Notes under the pieces: model-generated
The model's input: the letters and a program-made list of their open reading frames with translations, nothing else
What the model was told of the DNA's origin: nothing
Databases searched by the model: none
NCBI RefSeq assembly: GCF_003268275.1
Contig: NZ_QLYR01000005.1
Location: 124,001-188,000, forward strand
DNA: 64,000 nt
Reading direction: 5' to 3'
Source: Hydrogeniiclostridium mannosilyticum
GTDB lineage: Bacteria; Bacillota; Clostridia; Oscillospirales; Acutalibacteraceae
Position numbers and translations under genes: made by a program
Part shown: positions 51,054 to 60,383 of the stretch, piece by piece
Numbering within the stretch: position 1 is the first letter of the stretch
Layout: the number at the start of each line of letters is the position of its first letter

Positions 51054-52232
51054 ATGGCAAAAGAACTATTGCTGAAATACGGCTGCAACCCCAACCAAAA
51101 GCCCTCCAAAATTTTCATGAAGGACAACCGGGAGCTTCCCATTGAGGTTCTGAACGGAAAACCCGGCTATATCAATTTTCTGGATGCCTTCAATAGCTGG
51201 CAGCTGGTCAAGGAGTTGAAAGAGGCTACCGGCCTCCCTGCCGCCGCATCTTTCAAGCACGTCAGCCCTGCAGGAGCCGCTGTCGCTGTTCCCATGAGCG
51301 ATACGCTTAAAAAAATCTATTTTGTGGACGACCTGGCTCTCTCACCGCTTGCTACCGCTTACGCGCGTGCACGTGGCGCCGACCGCATGTCCTCCTATGG
51401 CGACTGGGTTGCGCTCTCCGACACCTGCGACAAGGAGACGGCAGCCTTAATTGCCCGTGAGGTGTCCGACGGTGTAATTGCGCCCGGCTACACGGACGAA
51501 GCATTGCAAATTCTGAAGGGCAAACGCAAGGGCAATTATAATGTTGTTAAAATTGACCCAAGCTATCAGCCGAATCCGGTAGAGCAAAAGGATGTATACG
51601 GCATTTCCTTTGAGCAAGGACGCAATGAGGTAAAAATAGATGCAAATATGTTGCAGAATATTGTCTCGGACAATCAGAATATTCCCGCCGAAGCTGCCCG
51701 GGATCTCATTATCTCTCTCATCGCCCTGAAATATACCCAGTCCAATTCTGTGTGCTATGCAAAGGATGGACAGGCCATTGGCATCGGTGCGGGCCAGCAA
51801 AGCCGGATTCACTGCACACGCCTGGCTGGTAATAAGGCAGACATATGGTTTCTTCGCCAACATCCCCGGGTTCTTGCCCTCCCCTTCCGCAAGAATATCC
51901 GTCGTCCGGACCGCGACAATACGATTGACGTTTATATTTCCGATGATTATATGGACGTTTTGGCGGACGGCGTTTGGGAAAATTTCTTTGCTGAAAAGCC
52001 CGAACCGCTTACCCGTGAAGAAAAACGGGCTTGGTTGGATCAGCTCTCCGGTGTTTCACTGGGCTCAGATGCCTTTTTTCCCTTTGGAGACAACATTGAA
52101 CGCGCCCATAAAAGCGGCGTGCAATACATTGCCGAGCCCGGCGGTTCTATCCGCGATGACAACGTCATAGAAACATGTAATAAATACGGCATTGTTTTGG
52201 CGTTTACAGCGCAGCGGCTGTTCCACCATTGA
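51054..52232 (+). CDS. purH: AICAR transformylase, stand-alone
   Basis: This 392-aa protein converts AICAR to FAICAR with 10-formyl-THF. It corresponds only to the transformylase part of PurH: KHVSPAGAAVAVP (catalytic Lys-His), ADRMSSYGDWVALSD, IGAGQQSRIHCTRLAGNKA and AHKSGVQYIAEPGGSIRDD. The start at 51054 (MAKELLLKYG) follows AGAGGAAA; the frame open from 50967 overlaps purO and is not used. The cyclohydrolase is encoded separately by purO. Confidence 0.92.
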   Translation: MAKELLLKYGCNPNQKPSKIFMKDNRELPIEVLNGKPGYINFLDAFNSWQLVKELKEATGLPAAASFKHVSPAGAAVAVPMSDTLKKIYFVDDLALSPLATAYARARGADRMSSYGDWVALSDTCDKETAALIAREVSDGVIAPGYTDEALQILKGKRKGNYNVVKIDPSYQPNPVEQKDVYGISFEQGRNEVKIDANMLQNIVSDNQNIPAEAARDLIISLIALKYTQSNSVCYAKDGQAIGIGAGQQSRIHCTRLAGNKADIWFLRQHPRVLALPFRKNIRRPDRDNTIDVYISDDYMDVLADGVWENFFAEKPEPLTREEKRAWLDQLSGVSLGSDAFFPFGDNIERAHKSGVQYIAEPGGSIRDDNVIETCNKYGIVLAFTAQRLFHH

Positions 52233-52311
52233 CATTGTTTCCAATAAAACTGGCCGTGAAGGCCGTTCCGGCCAAGGGCAGCAACTAAAGCGATGAAAAG
52301 GAGCGAAACGA

Positions 52312-53577
52312 ATGGATATATTAGTAGTTGGCAGCGGTGGCCGAGAGCACGCCATCGTCAGAAAGCTAAAGGAAAGCCCGCGCACCGGAAGGCTGTATTG
52401 TGCCCCGGGGAACGGCGGCATCTCAAAGGATGCTGAGTGTGTGCAGATTTCTGCAATGGATCTCGACGGAATCGTTGCCTTTGCGGCAGAGAAAAAAATT
52501 GACCTGGTTTTTGTTGCGCCGGACGACCCGTTAGCCGCCGGCCTGGTAGATCGCCTGGAGACCGCCGGGATAAAGGCCTTTGGACCGCGTGCAAATGCAG
52601 CGCTGATTGAGGCCAGTAAGGTTTTTTCAAAAAATCTGATGAAGAAATACCATATTCCCACTGCGGCCTACGAAGTCTTTCATGACCCACAGAAGGCAAT
52701 AGCCTATATTGACAAACAGGGAAAATACCCGGTTGTTGTAAAAGCTGACGGGCTTGCCCTTGGCAAAGGTGTGTTGATTTGCACTAACCGTGAGGAAGCC
52801 GTACATGCCGTACAGGAGATTATGGAGGATAAAGTCTTCGGTGCTTCCGGGGACCAAATTGTCGTCGAAGAATTTATTACAGGCCCGGAGGTTTCCGTGC
52901 TGGCCTTTACAGATGGTAAATGTGTGAAGCCGATGGTCTCCAGCAAGGACCACAAGCGTGCGCTGGACAACGACAAGGGGCTGAACACCGGCGGTATGGG
53001 AACCATCAGCCCCAATCCCTACTATACCGAGGAAACAGCCGAGCTTTGCAGGAAAACCATCTTTGAACCCACCATTCGTGCCTTGCAGCAAGAAGGGCGC
53101 CCTTTCAAAGGCTGTCTCTATTTCGGGCTCATGCTTACCGCAGACGGACCGCGCGTTATTGAATACAACGCCCGTTTTGGTGACCCTGAGACACAGGTTG
53201 TTCTCCCCCGTCTTAAGACGGATTTTGTGGATATCCTCATGGCTGTTATAGAAGAACGGCTGGAAGATCTGCAAATTGAGTGGAGTAATGAGGCCTGTGC
53301 CTGTGTTGTAATGGCCTCCGGCGGTTACCCCGGCCATTATGAAAAAGGTAAATTGATTACAGGCCTGAAAGCGGACGGCCAGGCCGAGGGTGCCGTCGTC
53401 TATCATGCCGGTACGCTTTGCGAACAAAATAGTTTTTATACAAACGGCGGCCGTGTATTGGGTGTGACGGCCCTGGGAGATTCTTTGGAGGAAGCCCTCT
53501 CACAGGCTTATGCAGCCGTTCAAACCATTCGGTTTGAGGGTGCTCATTATCGGACGGATATTGGAAAGATAAAATAA
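52312..53577 (+). CDS. purD: Phosphoribosylamine-glycine ligase (GAR synthetase)
   Basis: This 421-aa ATP-grasp enzyme joins glycine to phosphoribosylamine. Motifs: ILVVGSGGREHAIV, YPVVVKADGLALGKGV, DHKRALDNDKGLNTGGMG and EYNARFGDPETQVVLPRL. Normal length. Last gene of the purine operon, followed by a strong terminator. purC, purF, purL and purB are not in the window. Confidence 0.97.
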   Translation: MDILVVGSGGREHAIVRKLKESPRTGRLYCAPGNGGISKDAECVQISAMDLDGIVAFAAEKKIDLVFVAPDDPLAAGLVDRLETAGIKAFGPRANAALIEASKVFSKNLMKKYHIPTAAYEVFHDPQKAIAYIDKQGKYPVVVKADGLALGKGVLICTNREEAVHAVQEIMEDKVFGASGDQIVVEEFITGPEVSVLAFTDGKCVKPMVSSKDHKRALDNDKGLNTGGMGTISPNPYYTEETAELCRKTIFEPTIRALQQEGRPFKGCLYFGLMLTADGPRVIEYNARFGDPETQVVLPRLKTDFVDILMAVIEERLEDLQIEWSNEACACVVMASGGYPGHYEKGKLITGLKADGQAEGAVVYHAGTLCEQNSFYTNGGRVLGVTALGDSLEEALSQAYAAVQTIRFEGAHYRTDIGKIK

Positions 53578-53598
53578 AGAACTTCGCGTTAAGTGTTA

Positions 53599-53635
53599 TA
53601 CGGACAGCGGTTATTTTGCCGCTGTCCGTATTTTT
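53599..53635 (+). terminator. Intrinsic terminator of the purine operon
   Basis: TACGGACAGCGG (53599-53610) and CCGCTGTCCGTA (53619-53630) form a perfect 12-bp stem followed by TTTTT. Confidence 0.92.
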
Positions 53636-53774
53636 ATGCCGCAGCGGCTTCGCAGGCCTCAGCGCTTAAATATTTTCCTCCGGGACAAGAAAATCTCCTG
53701 TTCTTTTCGCATAAATAAGACGGGCTTTGAATACCAATGGGATTAGAACTATAAACAGAGGAGGAAGAGCCTTT

Positions 53775-55316
53775 ATGGATTATATGATGGACCGCGGTAT
53801 GCTGGGGCTACAGGAAGTCATCTATGACGGCTGCCAGGAGCAGGCGGTAGATCTGGACATCAGCCTGCCGGACTACTGCCCGGATATTCAGAAAATCCTG
53901 AAATGCCAGGTATACCCATGTATTACCAACCGCGCGATCATGAACGACCAGCTGACCCTGGAAGGAAATTACACCGTAAAAGTCTTCTATTTGGATTCCG
54001 TCGGGAATACCGTACGCTGCTGTGAAAACAGCCGTCCGTTTTCCGCGACCATCACACTGAAGCAGGCGGTTGACCGGGCAAGAATCAAGGCCTGGACGCG
54101 TGTAGAGTATATCAACTGCCGGGCGACAAGCTCACGCCGTCTGGATATTCACGGAGCCTTTTCACTATGTGCAAGGGTAACTGCCCGCAGTGAATACAGT
54201 GTCATCAGCTCGGTAAACGATGCCGACGTCGAACAGCAAATGGACGAGGTCGCCTTTACCCAGCTGGAAACTAGTGCCGTCCAGACCTTCAGCGTTGAAG
54301 AGGTTTTAGAGCTCCCTGCAGGTAAGCCGGAGGCTGAGACGATATTGCGGAGCGATGCCACTGTAAACCTGCAGGACTTTAAGATTGTGGCAAATAAAAT
54401 TATGCTAAAGGGCGACGTGGAGCTTAAGCTGCTGTATAATTCCAGTCTGGACGACACCCTGCTGGAATCTATGGAATATGCCATCCCTTTCAGCCAAATG
54501 ATTGATGTAACCGGTATTGAAGAGGATTTCCGCTGTGACATACGCGTATCGGTGGTACAAACAGAGATTCAAATTAAAAATGATTATTCAGGTGAAAAGT
54601 TCTTCTTTGATTCTCAAATTAAGCTATGTGCCCTACTCACCGCATACAGCGACAGTAATCTCTCTATTGTAACGGATTCCTATTCCAAGAGCTTTGAGCT
54701 AAATATTGACTATAGCCAAAAGAATTTCGAACGGCTGGAGGACCTCTTTTCCGAGACAACTATACAAAAAAATACCATTTCCACCGATGTGGAAATCAGT
54801 AAAATGATCGATGCTTGGAGTGAGATGTGTACCGTTGAAGCTGTTTTGCAGGAGGGCGAGCTCTGCCTGCGCGGGAAATACAACCTCTGTATTCTGGCCC
54901 TCAATGCCTCGGGAACTCCTATGTACCTAGAGCGGGTAATCGACTATGAATATAAGCGCCCCTGGAAAGGTGAAGGCCCCATTCTATGTGATGCTGAAGG
55001 GCTTGTCACTGGAATCAGCTACCGCATCTCGGCCTCAGAACTGGAAATCAAGGTGGAGCTGCGCCTGACGGCCGCTGTCTTCTGCCAGCAGGCCTGCCGG
55101 TTTATTGAAAATCTGACCGCTGACGAAAATAAGCCCCGCGAGCAGGATTCTTCTGCCGCTCTAAGCCTTTATTACGCCGAGAAGGGCGAGCGTCTCTGGG
55201 ACATTGCCAGGGCTTACTGCACCTCGGTAGCCGCTATTCAGCAAGAAAATGAAATGGAAGATGATATTGTGGAGAACAGGGGTATGCTGTTAATTCCAAT
55301 AACTATGCATTGTTAA
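53775..55316 (+). CDS. sipL: SipL-like SpoIVA-interacting coat protein (SPOCS/DUF3794 plus LysM)
   Basis: This 513-aa protein has repeated DUF3794/SPOCS domains. One is near residues 20-130 (VDLDISLPDYCPDIQKILKC is characteristic), and others are near 190-300 and 320-440. A C-terminal LysM domain follows (AEKGERLWDIARAYC to MLLIPI). This layout matches Clostridioides difficile SipL, the partner of SpoIVA and functional counterpart of SpoVID. The spoIVA gene follows after 14 bases. The start at 53775 (MDYMMDRG) has AGGAGG ten bases upstream; the upstream ATG at 53727 lacks a site. Confidence 0.88.
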   Translation: MDYMMDRGMLGLQEVIYDGCQEQAVDLDISLPDYCPDIQKILKCQVYPCITNRAIMNDQLTLEGNYTVKVFYLDSVGNTVRCCENSRPFSATITLKQAVDRARIKAWTRVEYINCRATSSRRLDIHGAFSLCARVTARSEYSVISSVNDADVEQQMDEVAFTQLETSAVQTFSVEEVLELPAGKPEAETILRSDATVNLQDFKIVANKIMLKGDVELKLLYNSSLDDTLLESMEYAIPFSQMIDVTGIEEDFRCDIRVSVVQTEIQIKNDYSGEKFFFDSQIKLCALLTAYSDSNLSIVTDSYSKSFELNIDYSQKNFERLEDLFSETTIQKNTISTDVEISKMIDAWSEMCTVEAVLQEGELCLRGKYNLCILALNASGTPMYLERVIDYEYKRPWKGEGPILCDAEGLVTGISYRISASELEIKVELRLTAAVFCQQACRFIENLTADENKPREQDSSAALSLYYAEKGERLWDIARAYCTSVAAIQQENEMEDDIVENRGMLLIPITMHC

Positions 55317-55330
55317 GGGGGTGTTAGAAT

Positions 55331-56809
55331 ATGGAAGAACGCAATATTTATAATGACATTTCCGAGCGTACCAACGGTGATATTTACATAGGCGTTGTCG
55401 GGCCGGTTCGCACCGGAAAATCTACCTTTATTAAAAAATTTATGGATACCATCGTAATCCCAAATATTGAAGGGGAATTTAAGCGGGACCGGGCGGTCGA
55501 CGAAATGCCACAGTCTGCGGCCGGCCGTACAATCATGACAACAGAGCCCAAATTCATCCCGGAACAGGCTGTTTCTGTAAAGATTGATTCCTCCGCAGCG
55601 TTCAGCGTCCGTATGATCGACTGTGTGGGCTATATTGTTCCCAGTGCTCTCGGTTATATTGAGGGCGATCAGCCGCGTATGGTGATGACCCCCTGGTACG
55701 ACGAGCCTATCCCCTTCAATATGGCGGCAGAGATCGGCACCAAAAAGGTCATTACCGAGCACTCTACTATTGGGCTTGTCATCACAACGGACGGTTCCAT
55801 CAGTGATATTCCCCGCGATGAGTATGAGGAAGCCGAAGAGCGGGTAATCGGCGAACTGAAGGATATTAAGAAGCCGTTTGTCGTTCTGTTAAACTGTACC
55901 TACCCCAACTCCGCTGAGGCTCAGGCGCTTGCCGCACAGCTTTCCGAAAAATATGCCGTACCCGTCCTCCCTGTCAACTGCCTGGAACTGGAGGACCGGG
56001 AGATCCGCGAGATTCTTTCTAAAATTCTCTATGAGTTTCCGGTAAAGGAAATCAAGGTTGATATGCCCAAGTGGCTCTCAGGCCTTGAGAAAAGCCATTG
56101 GCTGCGTGGCGCTGTTTACAGTACCATCCAAAAATCTGCTGCTAAGATTACACGGATCCGTGAAATCAACGGCGTAGTAGAAGAGGTAAAAAAATGCGAA
56201 TATATTGAGAACGTCTCCCTTACCTCCATCTCCCTTGGCAATGGCAAAGCCCGCATGAACGTCACGCTGCAAGGTTCGCTGTTCTACAAAATACTCGGCG
56301 AAAAAACCGGAATCAACATAGAGGACGAGGGCGGCCTGATGGAATGCATGCTGAATTTTGCCGAGATGAAAATGAAGTATGACAAGATTAAGGATGCCTA
56401 TGATGAAGTGCAGAGTACCGGATATGGCATCGTTATGCCCGGCATCGACGAGCTGACGCTTGAGGAGCCGGAAATTATCAAACAAGGCGGCAAATACGGC
56501 ATCCGTCTGAAGGCCGCTGCCCCATCTATCCATATGATGAAGACCAGCATCACCACAGAGGTTACCCCTATTGTTGGTTCAGAGCAGCAATCCCAGGAAC
56601 TTGTCATGTACCTGCTTAAGGAATTTGAGGAAAACCCGGCTAAGATTTGGGAATCCAACATCTTCGGCAAAAGCCTGCATGAGCTTGTCAACGAGGGCCT
56701 GCACAACAAGCTCTACCGTATGCCGGGAGACGCACGGGATAAGGTGCGCGAGACCATTGAACGTATTATCAACGACGGCTGTAACGGCCTGATCTGCATC
56801 ATTCTGTAA
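55331..56809 (+). CDS. spoIVA: Stage IV sporulation protein A (coat-basement ATPase)
   Basis: This 492-aa ATPase polymerises on the forespore surface as the base of the spore coat, anchored by SpoVM. The N-terminus is strongly conserved: NDISERTNGDIYIGVVGPVR with Walker A GPVRTGKST (24-32), and GRTIMTTEPKFIPEQAV as the switch region. The C-terminal region ends ERIINDGCNGLICIIL, as in other Clostridia. It is co-transcribed with sipL; spoVM is at 3341-3424. Confidence 0.97.
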   Translation: MEERNIYNDISERTNGDIYIGVVGPVRTGKSTFIKKFMDTIVIPNIEGEFKRDRAVDEMPQSAAGRTIMTTEPKFIPEQAVSVKIDSSAAFSVRMIDCVGYIVPSALGYIEGDQPRMVMTPWYDEPIPFNMAAEIGTKKVITEHSTIGLVITTDGSISDIPRDEYEEAEERVIGELKDIKKPFVVLLNCTYPNSAEAQALAAQLSEKYAVPVLPVNCLELEDREIREILSKILYEFPVKEIKVDMPKWLSGLEKSHWLRGAVYSTIQKSAAKITRIREINGVVEEVKKCEYIENVSLTSISLGNGKARMNVTLQGSLFYKILGEKTGINIEDEGGLMECMLNFAEMKMKYDKIKDAYDEVQSTGYGIVMPGIDELTLEEPEIIKQGGKYGIRLKAAAPSIHMMKTSITTEVTPIVGSEQQSQELVMYLLKEFEENPAKIWESNIFGKSLHELVNEGLHNKLYRMPGDARDKVRETIERIINDGCNGLICIIL

Positions 56810-56831
56810 TCCTTCAACCCTCTTCCTTCTA

Positions 56832-56868
56832 AAAAATCCCTGCTGCTTATAGGCAGCAGGGATTTTTA
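56832..56868. terminator. Bidirectional terminator between spoIVA and the GH1 gene
   Basis: AAAATCCCTGCTGC (56833-56846) and GCAGCAGGGATTTT (56853-56866) form a 14-bp stem, flanked by A and T runs on either side. Confidence 0.92.
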
Positions 56869-56892
56869 TACTATCAGGCAATTCCGGTACGC

Positions 56893-58236
56893 TTACAAAG
56901 TTTCCAGCAGCTTATTTTGGCGAATGACCTCTTGGTAAAAATAGGCGCTGTCCTTAAAAATACGCTGCTGGGTCTCATAATCTACATGCGTCAAGCCAAA
57001 ACGGGAGGTATAGCCGGCGCTCCACTCCCAGTTATCCAAGAAGGACCACAGATAATACCCACGGATATCCGCGCCTTCATCAATTGCCTTTTTAATCCAT
57101 TCCAGGAACGAACGCACATATTCAATGCGCTGTTGATCATGTACCTTGCCGTCCACAACAGCCTCATTGCAGTTGCTGGTTCCGTTTTCAGTGATATAAA
57201 TTGGAATCCCGATTTTAAATTCGTCGTTCAGAATATGAATGGCATCATAAATTGCCTTCGGGTAAAGCTCTGAGCCATTGTCCAAATAATTACCGCCGGC
57301 ACTGCGGATATCAACTGCCGCATCCGCGCAGTCCAGCACACGGTTGTAGCAATTCAGGCCGAAGAAATCCAAAGGCTGATGAATAGCCTCCAGGTCCCCA
57401 GGGCGAATATCCGGCATACAGTCGTTTTTCTCCATATAATCGAGCAGGTAATCCGTATATTTGCCGTTGAAAATCGGATTTAAATACGAGCGGTAAGTCT
57501 TTTCATTTTCACGGAGGGCAAGGGCCTGGTCTTCGGCATGGTCCGGGCGGAGCGGCCAATGGTTCCATATATCGATCACAATTCCGACCTTCGCATCCTT
57601 CGGTGCAATCTCACGGAAGCGTCTAACGGCCTCTCCATGGGAAAGTAACAGGTTATGATTGGCCTGGCGCCCAAACTTCTCCAGCTTTCTTCCGGGAGCA
57701 AAGCCGCCAAGCGCATAGCCTACATAGGTCGCAATCGGTTCATTCACCGTAGCCCACAGCGGAATCTGGCCGCCGAAGGTACGGATCATCAACTCTGCAT
57801 AATCACCGAACCACTGTACACAATCGCGGTTCAGCCAGCCGCCCAGCCGCTCAAGCTCGTAGGGTAGGTCCCAATGGTACAGGGTCGCATTGGGAACAAT
57901 GTCGTTTTTCAGAAGCTCCTCGACCAAACGCTTGTAAAAATCAAGCCCTTTCTGGTTGATTGCTCCCTTTCCCTCCGGAAATACACGCGACCAGGCGAAG
58001 GAAAAACGGAAGGACTGTATGCCAATTTCCTTCATGCGGCGAATATCTTCCTTATATGTATGGTAGAAGTCATCCGCGATGGACGGATTGGAGCCATCTA
58101 AAATCTGGCCGGGTGTATTGGCAAAAACATCCCAAATAGACAAACCGCGCCCGTCCATCTGCGCAGCGCCCTCGTATTGCGCCGCCGCTGCAGCTGTTCC
58201 CCACAAAAAGCCCTTTGGAAATTCCTTGTTTACCAT
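56893..58236 (-). CDS. Family 1 glycoside hydrolase (beta-glucosidase type)
   Basis: This 447-aa TIM-barrel retaining beta-glycosidase has its acid/base Glu166 in ATVNEP and nucleophile Glu350 in YITENGTS. The N-terminal FPKGFLWGTAAAAAQYEGA is typical. The aglycone region (WDLPYELERLGGW, SAGYTSRFGLTHVDY) fits non-phosphorylated substrates rather than 6-phospho forms, but this is not certain. There is no signal peptide, so it is intracellular. It is the third gene after an MBL-fold hydrolase and a GH78-like gene. Confidence 0.95.
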   Translation of the reverse strand: MVNKEFPKGFLWGTAAAAAQYEGAAQMDGRGLSIWDVFANTPGQILDGSNPSIADDFYHTYKEDIRRMKEIGIQSFRFSFAWSRVFPEGKGAINQKGLDFYKRLVEELLKNDIVPNATLYHWDLPYELERLGGWLNRDCVQWFGDYAELMIRTFGGQIPLWATVNEPIATYVGYALGGFAPGRKLEKFGRQANHNLLLSHGEAVRRFREIAPKDAKVGIVIDIWNHWPLRPDHAEDQALALRENEKTYRSYLNPIFNGKYTDYLLDYMEKNDCMPDIRPGDLEAIHQPLDFFGLNCYNRVLDCADAAVDIRSAGGNYLDNGSELYPKAIYDAIHILNDEFKIGIPIYITENGTSNCNEAVVDGKVHDQQRIEYVRSFLEWIKKAIDEGADIRGYYLWSFLDNWEWSAGYTSRFGLTHVDYETQQRIFKDSAYFYQEVIRQNKLLETL

Positions 58237-58255
58237 AAAAATCTCTCCTTATTAA

Positions 58256-60373
58256 TTAACACATTTTATTAAGCCAATATAATACATGGGATGCAAACCC
58301 ATGGTCACAGCTGGCATAGTCGCCGTCGTGTTCCCAAAGCGTCCCCGTTTTTTCCGCCATGTAGTAAAAATACCCTTCTATGTTCTGTAAAACCTCTTTG
58401 TGGTAGCCATACCTAGAGAGAATGTCCAGGCGCAGATAGTTGCCGATAAAGGCATTGGCAAAGGCCACTTCAGGGTAATGCTTTGTCTGCTTGCGCTCAG
58501 GGCCAAATTCCTCCAACAGTGTGTGAAAAAGCTTTGGGTGGCTTTTGGGCGTTGCAATGTCAAAGAAAAAGGCATAGTACTGGCATACCTCGGTGCTCTC
58601 GTTGGGGAACACAAGCGCCCCATTTTGCCGTACCGCATTATCTGTAAAGAAAGCCCCGTTCCAGGACTGCTCCAAAATCTTTTCCTTCACCTGCTTTGCC
58701 CTTTCAAGCAGCACGCCGTCGTCATAAAGCCGGCCCGCCGCCCTTAACGCCCCACTGTAAAGCATGTTACTGGGATAGTTTACATCCTGTGTAAGGTCAT
58801 TGGCTCTGGACCATTCCAGAAAAACCCACTGCTCCAGGTTTTCCAATAATCCATCGCAGTTCTCAAAGCTTTTAAAATACTGGAATAAACGGTACACTTT
58901 ATCTTTAAATGCGTCAACGAGCATGCGGTCCCCAGAACGCGCCAGATATTCCTCCAGCTCAACCACCAGCCACAGCGCCCAGTTGGGAATAAAATTACCG
59001 TCGTCATGGTCGGATGGATAACACATTGGCAGCATCCCTTCAGGAAGGAAGGCATAGGATTCCTCATGCAGAAAATTTTCCAGAAAACTCCGCTCTATCA
59101 GGCTCTGCCCCGTCAGCAGTTTTTCCACCCGTCCAGTAAAGAAACTGTCGCACAGCCAGCCGGCACGCTCCCTGGAGGGACAGTCCGTAAACAGGTCTAC
59201 TGCATTCTGGCGGTAGCTTTCCACTGCGGCAGCCGCAATTTTCTGTAGCTTTTCATTTCCGTTTAAAACTGGTAGGCTAAGCTGCACCGGATGGTGCTTA
59301 TACTCAACCATCCGCACATTTTTCACTGTGCAATCACTGCCTGAAGCAATAAATTTCATGTATTTCATGGTGTACACCTCAAAGAATTTGAGGTGGTATT
59401 TTCCTGGCGCCAGATGATATTTTACTACGTTGACACACCCCATACGCGGCAACGCCACATCGCCCTGGGACAGAACCTCGTCAAACATGCAGTAAAGATC
59501 CATCTCGGACGCACACTCGGCCTCAAAATCCACCATGCCGGTTGCATTGTAGGGCAACTCATATATTTGATAGTGGTGATTCGGCAATGCCTCCCCGGCC
59601 AGCATCCCCGGGCTGGCAATATACTGGAAACGCTGGACTTCCTCAACCACATTCCACTCACACGCTTCAAGCGGAAAGCCCCGCAGTTTGGGACCCATAG
59701 ACTTACTGGCCCGTTCCTTCCAGATTTCTTCTGGCTGATAGCCAGGGCGTGCCTCGCCATACGACACCGGCTGAGCTTGGACTGATTCATATTCCGGGTA
59801 GGGCGCCAGCCGCTCTATGATCTTCTTATCCTCCACTATTTCCTGCGGAAACACCTCGCCGCTATAATCCGGTGCACACATAAAGCCGTCCTCTTCCCCG
59901 CCATAGCGGTACGCCTCCATCATCGGGCGCTGAAAGCTGTAGCGCATCACCTTGCGGACCGCATAGGGATTAATACGGGCGATAAAATCTGTGCCGCCCG
60001 TGTGGCACACGACTCGCTCTCCACACAAGACCTCTGCCTGTACAAAAGAAGGCTGGCACTGCAAATAGTAACTATTGACATAATAGCCGGCTACTTCCAG
60101 CGCAATCACGTTGACGCCTTTTTTAATAAAAGGCTCAATAGAAACCGCATCCATGCGAAAGTGATTTTTTCCCGCCCGTGCCGGCCCATAGGCAACAAAC
60201 CTTCCGTTAACAAACAGGTTATAAATCCCAGAGGTTGCCACGCGGCAAACAGCCTTCTTTACCTCTTCCTCCTCACAACGGAACACAGCCCGGAATTGAG
60301 CCCGGATATGTATTTCCTCTGCTTTTCCTTGCAGCCAAACCGGTTTGGCTAGCTCAAATAATTGCTCTTTCAC
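58256..60373 (-). CDS. GH78-like alpha-L-rhamnosidase family protein
   Basis: This 705-aa protein has beta-sandwich N-terminal domains (about 1-370, with SGIYNLFVNGRFVAYGPAR) followed by an (alpha/alpha)6 barrel (about 385-700). The barrel opens with DLFTDCPSRERAGWLCD, corresponding to the GH78 motif containing the general acid. EWSRANDLTQDVNYPSNM and the late TLWEHDGDYASCDHGFASH are also GH78-like. No signal peptide. Rhamnose release from imported glycosides is likely; other alpha-L-sugars are possible. The gap to the GH1 gene is 19 bases. Confidence 0.82.
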   Translation of the reverse strand: MKEQLFELAKPVWLQGKAEEIHIRAQFRAVFRCEEEEVKKAVCRVATSGIYNLFVNGRFVAYGPARAGKNHFRMDAVSIEPFIKKGVNVIALEVAGYYVNSYYLQCQPSFVQAEVLCGERVVCHTGGTDFIARINPYAVRKVMRYSFQRPMMEAYRYGGEEDGFMCAPDYSGEVFPQEIVEDKKIIERLAPYPEYESVQAQPVSYGEARPGYQPEEIWKERASKSMGPKLRGFPLEACEWNVVEEVQRFQYIASPGMLAGEALPNHHYQIYELPYNATGMVDFEAECASEMDLYCMFDEVLSQGDVALPRMGCVNVVKYHLAPGKYHLKFFEVYTMKYMKFIASGSDCTVKNVRMVEYKHHPVQLSLPVLNGNEKLQKIAAAAVESYRQNAVDLFTDCPSRERAGWLCDSFFTGRVEKLLTGQSLIERSFLENFLHEESYAFLPEGMLPMCYPSDHDDGNFIPNWALWLVVELEEYLARSGDRMLVDAFKDKVYRLFQYFKSFENCDGLLENLEQWVFLEWSRANDLTQDVNYPSNMLYSGALRAAGRLYDDGVLLERAKQVKEKILEQSWNGAFFTDNAVRQNGALVFPNESTEVCQYYAFFFDIATPKSHPKLFHTLLEEFGPERKQTKHYPEVAFANAFIGNYLRLDILSRYGYHKEVLQNIEGYFYYMAEKTGTLWEHDGDYASCDHGFASHVLYWLNKMC

Positions 60374-60383
60374 CCTACGCCTC

